A stretch of DNA of 64,000 bases. Origin: an uncultured Clostridia bacterium (GTDB lineage Bacteria > Bacillota > Clostridia > Lachnospirales > Anaerotignaceae). A program made the position numbers and the translations under genes. Location of the stretch: the NCBI GenBank assembly GCA_937901125.1, contig CALCGT010000024.1:6934-70933 (forward strand). The letters run 5' to 3'. Below, in pieces: positions 42,825-51,833 of this stretch. The notes under the pieces are model-generated. The model ran no database searches, was not told the DNA's origin, and saw only the letters and a program-made list of their open reading frames with translations. Position 1 is the stretch's first letter. Every line of letters begins with the position of its first letter.

Positions 42825-42853
42825 TTGATTTATTTTGGTAAATATGATATAAA
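42825..42853 (+). promoter_or_regulatory. Promoter of the leuS T-box transcript
   Basis: TTGATT (42825-42830), 17-bp spacer, TATAAA (42848-42853) with an extended TGA. Confidence 0.7.
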
Positions 42854-42865
42854 TGTTCTTGTGAA

Positions 42866-43108
42866 AAGACATTGAAGAGGAATAGTATGCTTTTGAAACT
42901 TTTTTCAGAGAGCTGTCGGTCGGTGCGAGGCAGCAAAAAGGAAAAGCAGAACTGGCCTTGGAGTTCTGTACCGAACGTGGATATGCAAGTAGGATACAGC
43001 GGTAGCCACCGTTATCGGCTTTGAGTGTGCCCGGGAAACACATGGGCAAACTAGAGTGGTAACACGGAGTGTCCCTTCGTCTCTAACTGAGACGGAGGGG
43101 CTTTTTAG
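42866..43108 (+). promoter_or_regulatory. T-box leader controlling leuS (leucine tRNA sensing)
   Basis: Stem I begins around GAAGAGGAATAGTA and contains the conserved AGAGAGC and GGTGCGA elements (42907-42929). The specifier region reads GAA CTG GCCTTGGAG, with CTG (Leu) at 42952-42954. The T-box core AGAGTGGTAACACGG is at 43053-43067, with TGGT able to pair with the ACCA end of tRNA(Leu). A terminator follows, CCCTTCGTCTC/GAGACGGAGGG plus T-run (43072-43107). Uncharged tRNA(Leu) would favour antitermination and leuS expression. The specifier assignment is by position relative to conserved flanks. Confidence 0.9.
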
Positions 43109-43156
43109 TTTACACGAAAAGATCAAAAAACAAAGTTTTTTAAGGAGGAATTTGCT

Positions 43157-45568
43157 ATGGAGAGTCGCTATGATTTCAGAACCATTGAGAAAAAATGGCG
43201 TGCGGAATGGGAAAAGAACCCCATCAACAAGGAAGACGATGTGAAACCCAGATTTTACTGCCTGGACATGTTCCCTTATCCTTCCGGTTCCGGTCTGCAT
43301 GTGGGCCACTGGAGAGGGTATGTATTGTCTGACGTAGTCAGCCGTTATAAAGTGCTACAGGGCTATCAGGTACTGCATCCCATGGGTTGGGACGCATTCG
43401 GTCTGCCTGCAGAAAACTATGCTATCAAAACAAATACACACCCTAGAATTTCTACAGATGCCAATATTCAGAATGCAAAAAGACAGCTGCATGAGATCAG
43501 TGCTATTTATGATTGGGACAAAGAAGTAGATACAACAGACCCTAAATACTACAAATGGACACAGTGGATCTTTGTGCAGATGTTCAAAAAGGGTCTGGCT
43601 TATGAAAAAGAAATGCCCCTGAACTGGTGCCCCAAATGTAAATGTGTACTGGCAAATGAAGAAGCTGCCGGCGGTGTGCATGAACGCTGCGGTTCCGTTG
43701 TTACAAAGAAAAACCTGCGTCAGTGGATGCTGAAGATTACAGCTTATGCAGACAGGCTACTGGAAGACCTGAACAAACTGGATTGGTCTGAAAAAGTTAA
43801 AAAAATGCAGACAGACTGGATTGGCAAGAGCTATGGCGCAGAAGTAGACTTCAAGGTAAAGGATTCCGATGAAGTGATCACTGTTTATACCACAAGACCT
43901 GATACACTGTATGGTACTGCTTGTATGGTATTGGCGCCTGAGTACAAAGGTCTGGATGCTCTGATAAAACCTGAGTGCAAAGCGGAAGTAGACAAATACT
44001 GCTACGATGCTTCCACAAAATCTTCTGTAGACCGTATGACAGATAAAGAAAAAACCGGTGCGTTCACAGGTTCTTATTGTATCAACCCCGTAAATGGTAA
44101 AGAACTGCCTATCTGGGTTGCAGACTATGTGCTGGCTGATTACGGTACTGGTGCTGTCATGGTAGTAGCTGCTCATGACCAGCGTGACTTTGAATTTGCG
44201 AAAAAATTCGGTATGGATATCATTCCTGTTATCTCTCCCGATGGTAAAGATATGGGCGAGTTGGAAGAAGCATATACCGACGAAGGCATTGTAATCAATT
44301 CCGGCGACTGGAATGGAATGACAGTTTCTGAGGCAAAAGAAAAAGTACCTTTCCTGATGGAAGAAAAAGGTTGGGGCAGAAAAACAGTTAATTACAAACT
44401 GCGTGACTGGGTATTCTCCAGACAGAGATATTGGGGCGAACCTATCCCCATCATCCACTGCGAACATTGTGGTGCAGTTCCAGTTCCCGAAGATCAGTTG
44501 CCTGTATTGCTGCCCGAAGTAGAATCTTATCAGCCTACAGATACAGGGGAATCTCCTTTGGCACATATCGATGAATGGGTAAATACAACATGTCCTGTTT
44601 GTGGCAGACCTGCAAAACGTGAAACAAATACAATGCCTCAGTGGGCAGGTTCCAGCTGGTATTTCCTGCGCTATACAGACGTTCATAACGATAAAGAACT
44701 GGCTAGCATAGATGCTCTGAAGAAATGGGCTCCTGTTGATTTGTACGTTGGTGGTATCGAACACGCTGTATTGCACCTGCTGTATGCACGTTTCTATACA
44801 AAATTCCTGTATGATATCGGTGCAGTTCCTTTTGATGAACCTTTCCTGAAACTGTTCAACCAGGGCATGATCACAAAGAACGGCGGCAAAATGTCCAAAT
44901 CTCTGGGCAACGTTGTTTCTCCTGATGAACTGGTAGAAAAATATGGCTGTGACTCCTTGAGAATGTATGAACTGTTCGTAGGTCCTCCTGAAATGGATTG
45001 TGACTGGGACGACAGCGGTATCGATGGTGTATTCCGTTTCCTGAACAGAGTTTGGAAGATGGTTTACAACTACAAAGATGCACCTAAAGCTGCAACAAAA
45101 GAAGAAGAATTCATTGTGAACAAGATGATTGTAGACGTTACAAACCGTGTAGAATCTTTGGCAATGAACACCATCGTAAGTACATTCATGGAATCTACAA
45201 ACAAACTGCTGGATGTTGCGAAAAAAGAAGGTGGCCTGTCCACGGAAACTCTGGAAACAGTGGCAGTTATGCTGGCACCTTTCGCCCCCCATATCGCAGA
45301 AGAAATGTGGCATGAAATGGATCACGAAGATTCCGTATTCGATGCTGGTTGGCCTAAAGCAGACGAAAGCAAATTGGTTCAGGATACAGTCGAGATCGCT
45401 CTGCAGATCGGCGGCAAGCTGAGAGGTAAAATGGAAATTTCCAAAGATGCTGCAAAAGATGATGTTCTGGCACAGGCAAAAGAAGTACTTGCTTCCAGAA
45501 TTGAAGGCAAGACAGTAGTAAAAGAAATCTATGTTCCCGGTAAGATCGTAAACCTGATCGTAAAATAA
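43157..45568 (+). CDS. leuS: Leucyl-tRNA synthetase
   Basis: 803 aa class I synthetase. The HIGH element appears as GLHVGHWRGY near residue 47 and the KMSKS loop at 578-582. Between them lie the zinc module (CPKCKCVLANEE), the CP1 editing domain (TTRPDTLYGTACMVLAPEY, with DYGTGAVMVVAAHDQRD) and the WVNTTCPVCGRPAKRE region. It attaches leucine to tRNA(Leu) and edits mischarged products. AAGGAGG precedes ATG 43157. The gene is under the T-box and ends at a terminator at 45590. Confidence 0.98.
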   Translation: MESRYDFRTIEKKWRAEWEKNPINKEDDVKPRFYCLDMFPYPSGSGLHVGHWRGYVLSDVVSRYKVLQGYQVLHPMGWDAFGLPAENYAIKTNTHPRISTDANIQNAKRQLHEISAIYDWDKEVDTTDPKYYKWTQWIFVQMFKKGLAYEKEMPLNWCPKCKCVLANEEAAGGVHERCGSVVTKKNLRQWMLKITAYADRLLEDLNKLDWSEKVKKMQTDWIGKSYGAEVDFKVKDSDEVITVYTTRPDTLYGTACMVLAPEYKGLDALIKPECKAEVDKYCYDASTKSSVDRMTDKEKTGAFTGSYCINPVNGKELPIWVADYVLADYGTGAVMVVAAHDQRDFEFAKKFGMDIIPVISPDGKDMGELEEAYTDEGIVINSGDWNGMTVSEAKEKVPFLMEEKGWGRKTVNYKLRDWVFSRQRYWGEPIPIIHCEHCGAVPVPEDQLPVLLPEVESYQPTDTGESPLAHIDEWVNTTCPVCGRPAKRETNTMPQWAGSSWYFLRYTDVHNDKELASIDALKKWAPVDLYVGGIEHAVLHLLYARFYTKFLYDIGAVPFDEPFLKLFNQGMITKNGGKMSKSLGNVVSPDELVEKYGCDSLRMYELFVGPPEMDCDWDDSGIDGVFRFLNRVWKMVYNYKDAPKAATKEEEFIVNKMIVDVTNRVESLAMNTIVSTFMESTNKLLDVAKKEGGLSTETLETVAVMLAPFAPHIAEEMWHEMDHEDSVFDAGWPKADESKLVQDTVEIALQIGGKLRGKMEISKDAAKDDVLAQAKEVLASRIEGKTVVKEIYVPGKIVNLIVK

Positions 45569-45589
45569 TCTAAAAAAGCATAATAGAAG

Positions 45590-45620
45590 GCAGGGTTGAT
45601 GCAGTGCAACCCTGCTTTTT
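45590..45620 (+). terminator. Intrinsic terminator of leuS
   Basis: 9-bp stem GCAGGGTTG/CAACCCTGC, 8-nt loop, TTTTT. Confidence 0.8.
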
Positions 45621-45655
45621 GTGCTTACATGTACAAAAAGAAAGGAGGGCAGCAA

Positions 45656-46330
45656 ATGACAAAAATTCTTTATATGGATGTAACGATATTTGAAGAGGAA
45701 GCGTTATTTCAGAAGGGAATGTCTTTGATTTCTACGGAAAGAAGAGAAAAAATAAAGAAATTTAAAAACCCTATGACTGCTAGACTTTCTTTAGGTGCAA
45801 GTGTTCTGCTTAAACTTGCCTTAGATGAATTTGGTCTTGGTGATAAAATAGATCAGATTGAAACAGGAGTCTATGGGAAACCCTATTTAAAGCATACAGA
45901 GTTTCATTTTAGTTTATCTCACTCCGGGCACTACGCAATTTGTGCTTTTTCCAACGCACCAATCGGTGCAGATCTTCAGCAGATCAAAGAAAAGCTGCCC
46001 CGACGGACAACACGGATTCTATCAGACACAGAAAAAGCTTATTTGGAGCAACTGACGGAAGCAGAGCAGATCCGGACATTTTATCGCCTTTGGGCGCGGA
46101 AAGAAAGTCTCATCAAATGGGATGGGCGCGGTCTGCGCCTGCCTATAGAGCAGCTTTCTTTTGTGCAGCAAGGTATCCTTGTGGATACAATCACATTCGA
46201 AGGAAAACGGCTGCATATTAGGGAATATGAGGACCTGATTCCCCTATATGCTATCTGCCTTTGCGATGAAATTGGTATTTTTTCGAAAAATATTGTTGAA
46301 ATTACTGTGCAATCCTTAAAAAAACCTTAA
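45656..46330 (+). CDS. Sfp-type 4-prime-phosphopantetheinyl transferase
   Basis: 224 aa, Sfp/HetI class length. Motifs: FHFSLSHSGHYAICAFS around residue 83, GADLQQI with the metal-binding Asp near residue 104, and RLWARKESLIKWDGRGL near residue 143. It transfers phosphopantetheine from CoA to carrier proteins. ATG 45656 follows AAAGGAGG; an upstream in-frame ATG at 45596 lies in the leuS terminator. No polyketide or nonribosomal peptide genes are in the window, so its carrier-protein partner is elsewhere or it serves fatty acid synthesis. Confidence 0.9.
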   Translation: MTKILYMDVTIFEEEALFQKGMSLISTERREKIKKFKNPMTARLSLGASVLLKLALDEFGLGDKIDQIETGVYGKPYLKHTEFHFSLSHSGHYAICAFSNAPIGADLQQIKEKLPRRTTRILSDTEKAYLEQLTEAEQIRTFYRLWARKESLIKWDGRGLRLPIEQLSFVQQGILVDTITFEGKRLHIREYEDLIPLYAICLCDEIGIFSKNIVEITVQSLKKP

Positions 46331-46410
46331 AAAACACAAAAATCGTTGAAAATAGAGGGATAAATCTTTATAATAGTAAAGTATAATAAAAGTAGTATGA
46401 GGTTTTGACC

Positions 46411-47559
46411 ATGAAAAAAATGAAAAAATTTGTATGCACTGCTTTGGCCGCTGCAGTAGCCATCACAGCCATCCCTACCTATAGCGCAAGGGCAGCTACA
46501 ATTTCTGAATTACAGCAAAAACGTAAAAATTTAGCATCCAGCACTGAAAAGGCAAAAGAAGAAATCGAAAGCATTAAAAACAAACAGCTTTCTGCCGAAC
46601 AGGAAATGGAAGCCATGGATAAAGTTTTGAACAGTATTCAGGCAGAATTGGATGCGGCAACGGAAGATTTGAATATTCTGACAGCACAGTTAGCAGCTGC
46701 AGAAGCAGAATTGGAAGAAGCTACAAAAAAAAGAGACGAGCAATTTGAATTGCTTGGAAGCCGTATGCGCTTCCTGCAGCAGAAAGGCTCAACCGGTTAT
46801 CTGGAGATTCTTTTTGAAGCAGAAAGCTTTTCGGATCTGTTCCTTCGTATGCAGTATGTAAATGATATCATGGGATATGATAAGGAAATCTTGGATGAAC
46901 TGCAGAAAACCCAGGAAACCATTCAGGCAAAGAAGGATGAGATCGAAGAAAATCATGCAGAGCAGGAAAAAGTTGTAAAGTTGCAGCAGGAAAAATTGGC
47001 AGAACAGCAGGAAATTGTAGATGAAAAGAAAGCTCTGGTTGCATCCTATGAAAACGATGTAAAGAAATACGAACAGATGATTGCAGCAAACGAAAAAGCA
47101 GATAAGGAAGTGCTGAATCAGATTGCAAAACAAAGCAGCAGCAGTAGCTCCAAGGTATATTATACCGGCAATGGTTCATTGGGTTGGCCTGTACCGGGAT
47201 ATTCCAGAGTCAGCAGCGGATTTGTTACCCGTGTCAGCCCGATCACAGGCAGAACAGAATCTCATAGTGGTTTGGATATTCCAGCAGCCTATGGCACACC
47301 TATCGTTGCAGCAGAAGCAGGTAAGGTTACATATTCCGGTTGGATGAATGGGTATGGCTATACCATTATCATCGATCATGGCGGTGGCCTGAGTACTTTG
47401 TACGGACATAACTCTTCTTTGGTAGCGAAAGTTGGACAGGTTGTAAGCCGCGGACAGACAGTAGCAAAATGTGGCAGTACCGGTTGGTCCACAGGTAACC
47501 ATTGTCATTTCTCTGTATTGAAGAATGGAGCATATGTAAATCCTAGTAATTACTTATAA
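46411..47559 (+). CDS. Secreted M23 peptidase with coiled coil (EnvC/PcsB-like murein hydrolase)
   Basis: 382 aa. Signal peptide MKKMKKFVCTALAAAVAITA with a cleavage-like site after ARA near residue 28. A long Glu/Gln/Lys coiled coil covers about residues 35-230. A Ser-rich hinge follows, then a LytM domain with zinc ligands in SHSGLDI, and H-x-H in NHCHFSV. It should cut peptidoglycan cross-links during growth or division, with the coiled coil perhaps contacting FtsEX as in EnvC and PcsB, though ftsEX are not nearby. ATG 46411 follows GAGG at 46399-46402; TTG 46405 is the alternative. Confidence 0.9.
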   Translation: MKKMKKFVCTALAAAVAITAIPTYSARAATISELQQKRKNLASSTEKAKEEIESIKNKQLSAEQEMEAMDKVLNSIQAELDAATEDLNILTAQLAAAEAELEEATKKRDEQFELLGSRMRFLQQKGSTGYLEILFEAESFSDLFLRMQYVNDIMGYDKEILDELQKTQETIQAKKDEIEENHAEQEKVVKLQQEKLAEQQEIVDEKKALVASYENDVKKYEQMIAANEKADKEVLNQIAKQSSSSSSKVYYTGNGSLGWPVPGYSRVSSGFVTRVSPITGRTESHSGLDIPAAYGTPIVAAEAGKVTYSGWMNGYGYTIIIDHGGGLSTLYGHNSSLVAKVGQVVSRGQTVAKCGSTGWSTGNHCHFSVLKNGAYVNPSNYL

Positions 47560-47573
47560 GCTTATAAGAATAG

Positions 47574-47607
47574 CAGGATGATGTCGAAAGATATCATCCT
47601 GTTTTTA
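47574..47607 (+). terminator. Intrinsic terminator of the M23 peptidase gene
   Basis: 9-bp stem CAGGATGAT/ATCATCCTG, 10-nt loop, TTTTT. Confidence 0.8.
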
Positions 47608-47650
47608 TCATTCGTTTATCATTATTAGATAAGACAAGACTTGAGATTAC

Positions 47651-47674
47651 CATAATATTATTAATATTATTATG
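47651..47674. repeat. 24-bp AT-rich near-perfect palindrome
   Basis: Arms CATAATA and TATTATG flank TTATTAATAT; only one symmetric pair mismatches. It could extrude as a cruciform or bind a dimeric protein. Confidence 0.55.
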
Positions 47675-47976
47675 TAAATTATATGTGGATCTAAGATCAA
47701 ATCTGAATGAAGATAAATAAGATGCCTGTACAGATGATTCGGTTTTTACAAAATGAATTAGGATTATGTTTCAAGGATCTGAAGGGATACCAGATGCAAT
47801 ATTGTATCAGAAGATAAAATGAACCGATGCAAAGGGTTTAGAATACTTGTCAAATCAATACAACAAAAAAATAGCAACAGTAGAAGTACAGAAAAAGTGT
47901 AGAAACATTGCCGATATATGAATGTACTGTATATAAGAATCGCTATAGCGTTTACTTAAAATTTCTAATATATAAT

Positions 47977-48000
47977 TTCGCAAAAGTATCGTTTTGCGAA
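47977..48000. repeat. Perfect 9-bp hairpin TTCGCAAAA/TTTTGCGAA
   Basis: Stem with a 6-nt loop (GTATCG); the descending arm is not followed by a T-run on the + strand. On the minus strand it is followed by ATTATATATT, not a clear terminator. Confidence 0.45.
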
Positions 48001-48128
48001 TAAATATATTGGCCCCTTTTCTAAGAAATCTATCATAAACAAAACCAGATTCAGACGACTAAAAAGAATTTTGCTATAGCACTTGTGATAGTTTTATAAT
48101 GGTTTTACATAATAAAAAATACAAAAAT

Positions 48129-48166
48129 AAAAAGTGTCTGAGTTTTTTTGTCTCAAACACTTTTTT
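48129..48166. terminator. Terminator of the M16C protease gene
   Basis: Stem AAAAGTGTCTGAG/CTCAAACACTTTT with one mismatch and T-rich flanks on both strands; it follows the minus-strand stop at 48180. Confidence 0.7.
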
Positions 48167-48179
48167 CATTTCTATACCA

Positions 48180-51095
48180 TCACAGAGGTTCGATTTTTGT
48201 AAATGTATCTGCGTTGGTTTTGATTTTTTGTTCATTGCCAATACTGCAGATATTTGTACAATCAATGCATTCCAATAGATTTTTGCAGCTGCGGATATCT
48301 TCTGCAGTTGTATGCAGAATTTCCAGACGTTCCTGGATCAAGGCTGCATCCGTGATGTTTTTATAGAATTTACTGATGGCTTCGTTCAGCTGATCCATAT
48401 TGGTCTTGGGCTGATCCAACCCATTGATGGTCCCCAGGATATATTTTGTCATTTCCCGTTTATCTGCTTTGAAATTCTGGATATCTTCAAAAAGCTTTTG
48501 ATAGATATGATAGGTTTCTGTCAGATTGGGGTCACGGTAGGAATAGAAATAACTGAAGCCGCTTCTCATGAATTTGCAGCCGCAGCCATACGCCCCACCC
48601 TGCACACGAATCTGATTCCAAAGATATTCCAGATTGATGATGGTTTTCAGCACTTGATATTTCCCATGAAAATCCATACCATGCTTCTGAAAATCAAAAG
48701 ATGTGATATTGTATAACACACCGCCGGTGCTGGTAAAAGCGGCTTTTTCCGGCTGGATAGCAAAGCGGTATTCAGCTTTTTTCTGCTCACTGGAAGGCAA
48801 TTTTGTTTGGAAAACATCAAGTATTTTCTTCACATTTCCCCTATCAGCCTTTTCACTTCCTAAAGCAACATTCATATTCTGTTGTGTAAAGAGGATAGAT
48901 GCGGTCTTTTTCAGCTTTTCAATGACAGGCTCTGGGTCTTTCTCCAACTGAGCGTCCGTCTCACAAAGGAAACGATAATAGCGAATGCCGCTGGTGATAT
49001 CCTCCACCCGTTGACCGGGGAACAAATTGCTGCCGCTATAGAAGATGGCAAAATAATGAGAATTGTTCAGCAACTCATTTTCTCCTTTGATTTTTGCAGA
49101 TTTTACAATCTTCTTCATGCTTTCCGCGCAGTCGAATTTTGTATGGAAGAGAATCTCTTCTGTCAAGGAAATAGCTACATCCAAATCTTCTTTCAACAGC
49201 TTTTCCTTTACCGTTACAAAGGAGCGATACGCAGATGCATCTATATTATAGATATTGTTGTGCAGAGAAAAACTGCCGAATACCTGATTCTTTGCTGTTG
49301 GCAGTTCCCGATAGGAATAGTTTTCCGTATCCAGCTTGCCCAGTAAATCCGTCAGCAAACCCGTATAAGGCAGCAATTCCTGAGGCACGGCAGAAGCATC
49401 AAACATCAGTTTCAGATAAAGGATGCCATTGCTTTCCATAGGGACATGCAGGAACGAATTGTCGGACTTCGGTGTTTCAATCTGATATTCTGTCAGCTGA
49501 GGCTTTTCATCGATTTCAGAAATCTCCAGCAGAGGAATCTGGGCAAGGATTTCAGGAGAATCCTCCTGCTTCTGGAACGTACCCAATTTTTCTGCATCTG
49601 CTTTGATCTCATCAAAATCCGCTTGGGTCATAGCTTTTTTTCGTTTCCCCATCTTTGCGGCAAAGGCTTCGGCATCCTTCTGTGCTTTGCCTTTTTCAGG
49701 CGTAAAAACTACATATGTTTTTTCTCTATTATTTAAGAATACATCTTTGATCAGTTTTTCGAAATAGTTTTCACCGCTGTCCTTTTTGAATGTTTCGATG
49801 ATTTGCAACATGCGTATACTGTCGCAGGGGTCTTCTCCATGGAGCCAACGTTTCATCAGTCGGGAGCAATAGATCAGCCCCTTTGGCGTGGAACCATAAT
49901 CTTCTTCCCGCAACAGAAAATCATATTTCCGCAAAGCACCTTTCAGCAAATCTTTGGGCAGACCTTCAGAAATCAACCGTTTCCATTCTCCTTCGATGAT
50001 CTGGATAAATTCGTCTACTTTCCCTGCATCGGCGTTTTTGGCAACGATGCTGAATACCATTTCATAGGTGGAAGAATCAAACCAGCCTTCTGTTTCCTGG
50101 CAGATGCCCGCTTCCATTAAAGCTGTTTTCAGTGGAGAGGCATTGGTTTCCAACAAAACATAGGATAAGATCTGCAGTGCCATGATGCGCTCAGGATCGG
50201 TACATTTGCCTACTTTCAGATTGTAGGTCAGGAAAGCACCGCCCTCTTCCCCCTTTTCTGCGGCAGGGTAGTTTTCATGGATGATCTGACCCTTTTTGAC
50301 GCATTCTGTTTCACTGATGGCAGGCAGTGCAGAACTCCGTGTAAATTCCTTCAAAAAACCTTCATCGATATGACGCAGGCAGGCCAAAGGTTCCATGTTC
50401 CCATAAAGATAGAAATAGGCATTGGAAGGATGATAATACTTTCTATGGAAATCCAAGAAATTTTCGTATGTCAGGTCTGGAATGGCAGCAGGATCGCCAC
50501 CGGATTCAAAACCGTATGTGGTCTTTCCGAAAATAGAACGGGAGATCACGCCGCTCAGCAGGCTTTCGGGATCAGAGAGTGCCCCTTTCATTTCGTTGTA
50601 GACCACTCCGGTAACTTGCAAGGGAGCATCTGAATCCTTCAGGATATAACGCCAGCCCTCCTGCTGGAAAATTTCCTTCTTCTCATAAATTTTAGGGAAA
50701 AAGACCGCATCCATATAAACATCCATCAAATTATGAAAGTCCTTTTCATTGCAGCTTGCAATGGGGTACATGGTCTTATCTGCATAGGTCATGGCGTTCA
50801 GAAAGGTATTCAAAGACCCCTTCGCCAGTTCATTGAAAGGGTCTTTCGCTTCATATTTTCTGGAACCACATAGAACGGAATGTTCCAGAATATGAGGTGT
50901 GCCGCAGTCATCGGCAGATGGTGTTTTGAATGCCACGTTAAAAACCTTATTATTGTCTGTATTTTTCAGATAGAATAAGCGCGCCCCACTCTTTTCGTGC
51001 AGGAAAAGATATGCTGTACTGTGAACGTCGCTGATCTCTTCAATTTTTTCCAATGTAAAACCATGATAGGTCTGGTTTAAGTTAAATTCAGCCAT
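48180..51095 (-). CDS. M16C family zinc metalloprotease (presequence protease / insulinase type)
   Basis: 971 aa, the normal size for the PreP/Cym1 group. The inverted zinc motif H68-x2-E71-H72 (GTPHILEHSVLCGS) is followed by the family block FNELAKGSLNTFLNAMTYAD and YPIASCNEKDF. Four M16 half-domains fold into two bowls joined by a hinge. These enzymes degrade short unstructured peptides in the cytosol. ATG 51095 follows AAGGAGGTGC on the minus strand. It is monocistronic, with an extended -10 promoter near 51125 and an IS200 element ending about 35 bp upstream of that promoter. Confidence 0.92.
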   Translation of the reverse strand: MAEFNLNQTYHGFTLEKIEEISDVHSTAYLFLHEKSGARLFYLKNTDNNKVFNVAFKTPSADDCGTPHILEHSVLCGSRKYEAKDPFNELAKGSLNTFLNAMTYADKTMYPIASCNEKDFHNLMDVYMDAVFFPKIYEKKEIFQQEGWRYILKDSDAPLQVTGVVYNEMKGALSDPESLLSGVISRSIFGKTTYGFESGGDPAAIPDLTYENFLDFHRKYYHPSNAYFYLYGNMEPLACLRHIDEGFLKEFTRSSALPAISETECVKKGQIIHENYPAAEKGEEGGAFLTYNLKVGKCTDPERIMALQILSYVLLETNASPLKTALMEAGICQETEGWFDSSTYEMVFSIVAKNADAGKVDEFIQIIEGEWKRLISEGLPKDLLKGALRKYDFLLREEDYGSTPKGLIYCSRLMKRWLHGEDPCDSIRMLQIIETFKKDSGENYFEKLIKDVFLNNREKTYVVFTPEKGKAQKDAEAFAAKMGKRKKAMTQADFDEIKADAEKLGTFQKQEDSPEILAQIPLLEISEIDEKPQLTEYQIETPKSDNSFLHVPMESNGILYLKLMFDASAVPQELLPYTGLLTDLLGKLDTENYSYRELPTAKNQVFGSFSLHNNIYNIDASAYRSFVTVKEKLLKEDLDVAISLTEEILFHTKFDCAESMKKIVKSAKIKGENELLNNSHYFAIFYSGSNLFPGQRVEDITSGIRYYRFLCETDAQLEKDPEPVIEKLKKTASILFTQQNMNVALGSEKADRGNVKKILDVFQTKLPSSEQKKAEYRFAIQPEKAAFTSTGGVLYNITSFDFQKHGMDFHGKYQVLKTIINLEYLWNQIRVQGGAYGCGCKFMRSGFSYFYSYRDPNLTETYHIYQKLFEDIQNFKADKREMTKYILGTINGLDQPKTNMDQLNEAISKFYKNITDAALIQERLEILHTTAEDIRSCKNLLECIDCTNICSIGNEQKIKTNADTFTKIEPL

Positions 51096-51124
51096 AAAGC
51101 ACCTCCTTAAAGTTCAATGTCATA

Positions 51125-51133
51125 ATTATACCA
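51125..51133 (-). promoter_or_regulatory. Extended -10 of the M16C protease promoter
   Basis: Minus strand TGGTATAAT; the -35 region (TGAAAA at 51148-51153) is weak. Confidence 0.5.
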
Positions 51134-51194
51134 TAAAAGCTCAATATTTTTCATGGAAAATCAAAACCACTAGTTTAACTAGTGGTTTGCAGCA

Positions 51195-51296
51195 GCCCTA
51201 GAAGGGCATATTACAGGCACAGCGTCTTAAGACGCATCGAATAGTTCCGCCAACCGCATTACTATCTCAGGCAGCCGCTAAAGCGGCTGTCTTTTT
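51195..51296 (+). repeat. Three consecutive stem-loops at the right end of the IS
   Basis: GCCCT/AGGGC (51195-51207), the perfect 14-bp palindrome GCGTCTTAAGACGC (51222-51235) and AGCCGCT/AGCGGCT (51273-51288). The last is followed by GTCTTTTT, so it is an intrinsic terminator on the + strand that would stop transcripts entering the element from the left. Confidence 0.65.
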
Positions 51297-51301
51297 ATGC
51301 C

Positions 51302-51766
51302 TTATTTTTGCTTTGCACCTGTGAACGGGTCGATGTATTCTTTCAGAGATATTTGATCCGCCATAATATCTTCCTGCAACTGATTTTTGATATACTCTTT
51401 TATTGCTCCTTCATTCCTTCCCACTGTATCCACATAGTATCCTCTACACCAGAAATGTCGATTTCCATATTTATATTTCAAATTTGCATGTCTATCGAAA
51501 ATCATTAACGAACTCTTTCCTTTTAGAAATCCTACAAACTGCGATACACTTAAACTCGGTGGTATTTCCACAAGCATATGGATATGATCCGGGCACGCTT
51601 GTGCTTCAATAATATTTACATTTTTCTGTTCACATAATTTTCTTAGAATTACTCCGATGTCCGCCTTTAATTTCCCGTATACTTCCAATCTTCTGTACTT
51701 TGGAGCAAATACGATATGATATTTGCATCTCCATTTTGAATGTGATAAACTTTTAATGTCATTCAT
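51302..51766 (-). CDS. tnpA: IS200/IS605 family transposase TnpA (Y1 HUH)
   Basis: 154 aa, full length. The HUH metal motif is HIHM near residue 61 (CPDHIHMLVEIPP). The catalytic tyrosine is in RGYYVDTVGRNEGAIKEYI near residue 111. It acts as a dimer on single-stranded DNA hairpins at the element ends. Translation starts at 51766 behind AAAGGAGG, which is locked inside a long inverted repeat (51771-51833), the classic IS200 self-repression device. The gene looks intact. Confidence 0.95.
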   Translation of the reverse strand: MNDIKSLSHSKWRCKYHIVFAPKYRRLEVYGKLKADIGVILRKLCEQKNVNIIEAQACPDHIHMLVEIPPSLSVSQFVGFLKGKSSLMIFDRHANLKYKYGNRHFWCRGYYVDTVGRNEGAIKEYIKNQLQEDIMADQISLKEYIDPFTGAKQK

Positions 51767-51770
51767 AAAT

Positions 51771-51833
51771 AAAACCTCCTTTGATTTTTGATTGCGGTTG
51801 GGGAACCACTTTCATTATATCAAAGGAGGTTTT
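51771..51833 (-). promoter_or_regulatory. Stem-loop sequestering the tnpA ribosome binding site
   Basis: 15-bp arms at 51771-51785 and 51819-51833 (core AACCTCCTTTGAT / ATCAAAGGAGGTT) enclose a GGTT/AACC mini-hairpin. The lower arm includes the AAAGGAGG used by tnpA, so mRNA reading through from upstream would fold and block translation, as described for IS200. Confidence 0.8.

Larger units (their letters stand above)
47608..48128. other. AT-rich intergenic stretch without a recognisable gene
   Basis: About 520 bp, clearly richer in A and T than its surroundings, with stops in all frames at short intervals. It contains a 24-bp near palindrome at 47651-47674, the 10-bp palindrome CGCTATAGCG at 47941-47950 and a 9-bp hairpin at 47977-48000. 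No protein similarity is evident. It may be decayed DNA or hold a small RNA. Confidence 0.6.

Noticed and set aside
43757..45655. A 632-codon open frame antisense to leuS
   Set aside because: It mirrors the codon pattern of leuS, is rich in Cys, Phe and His, has no family-like motifs and no ribosome binding site. leuS is certain on the other strand.
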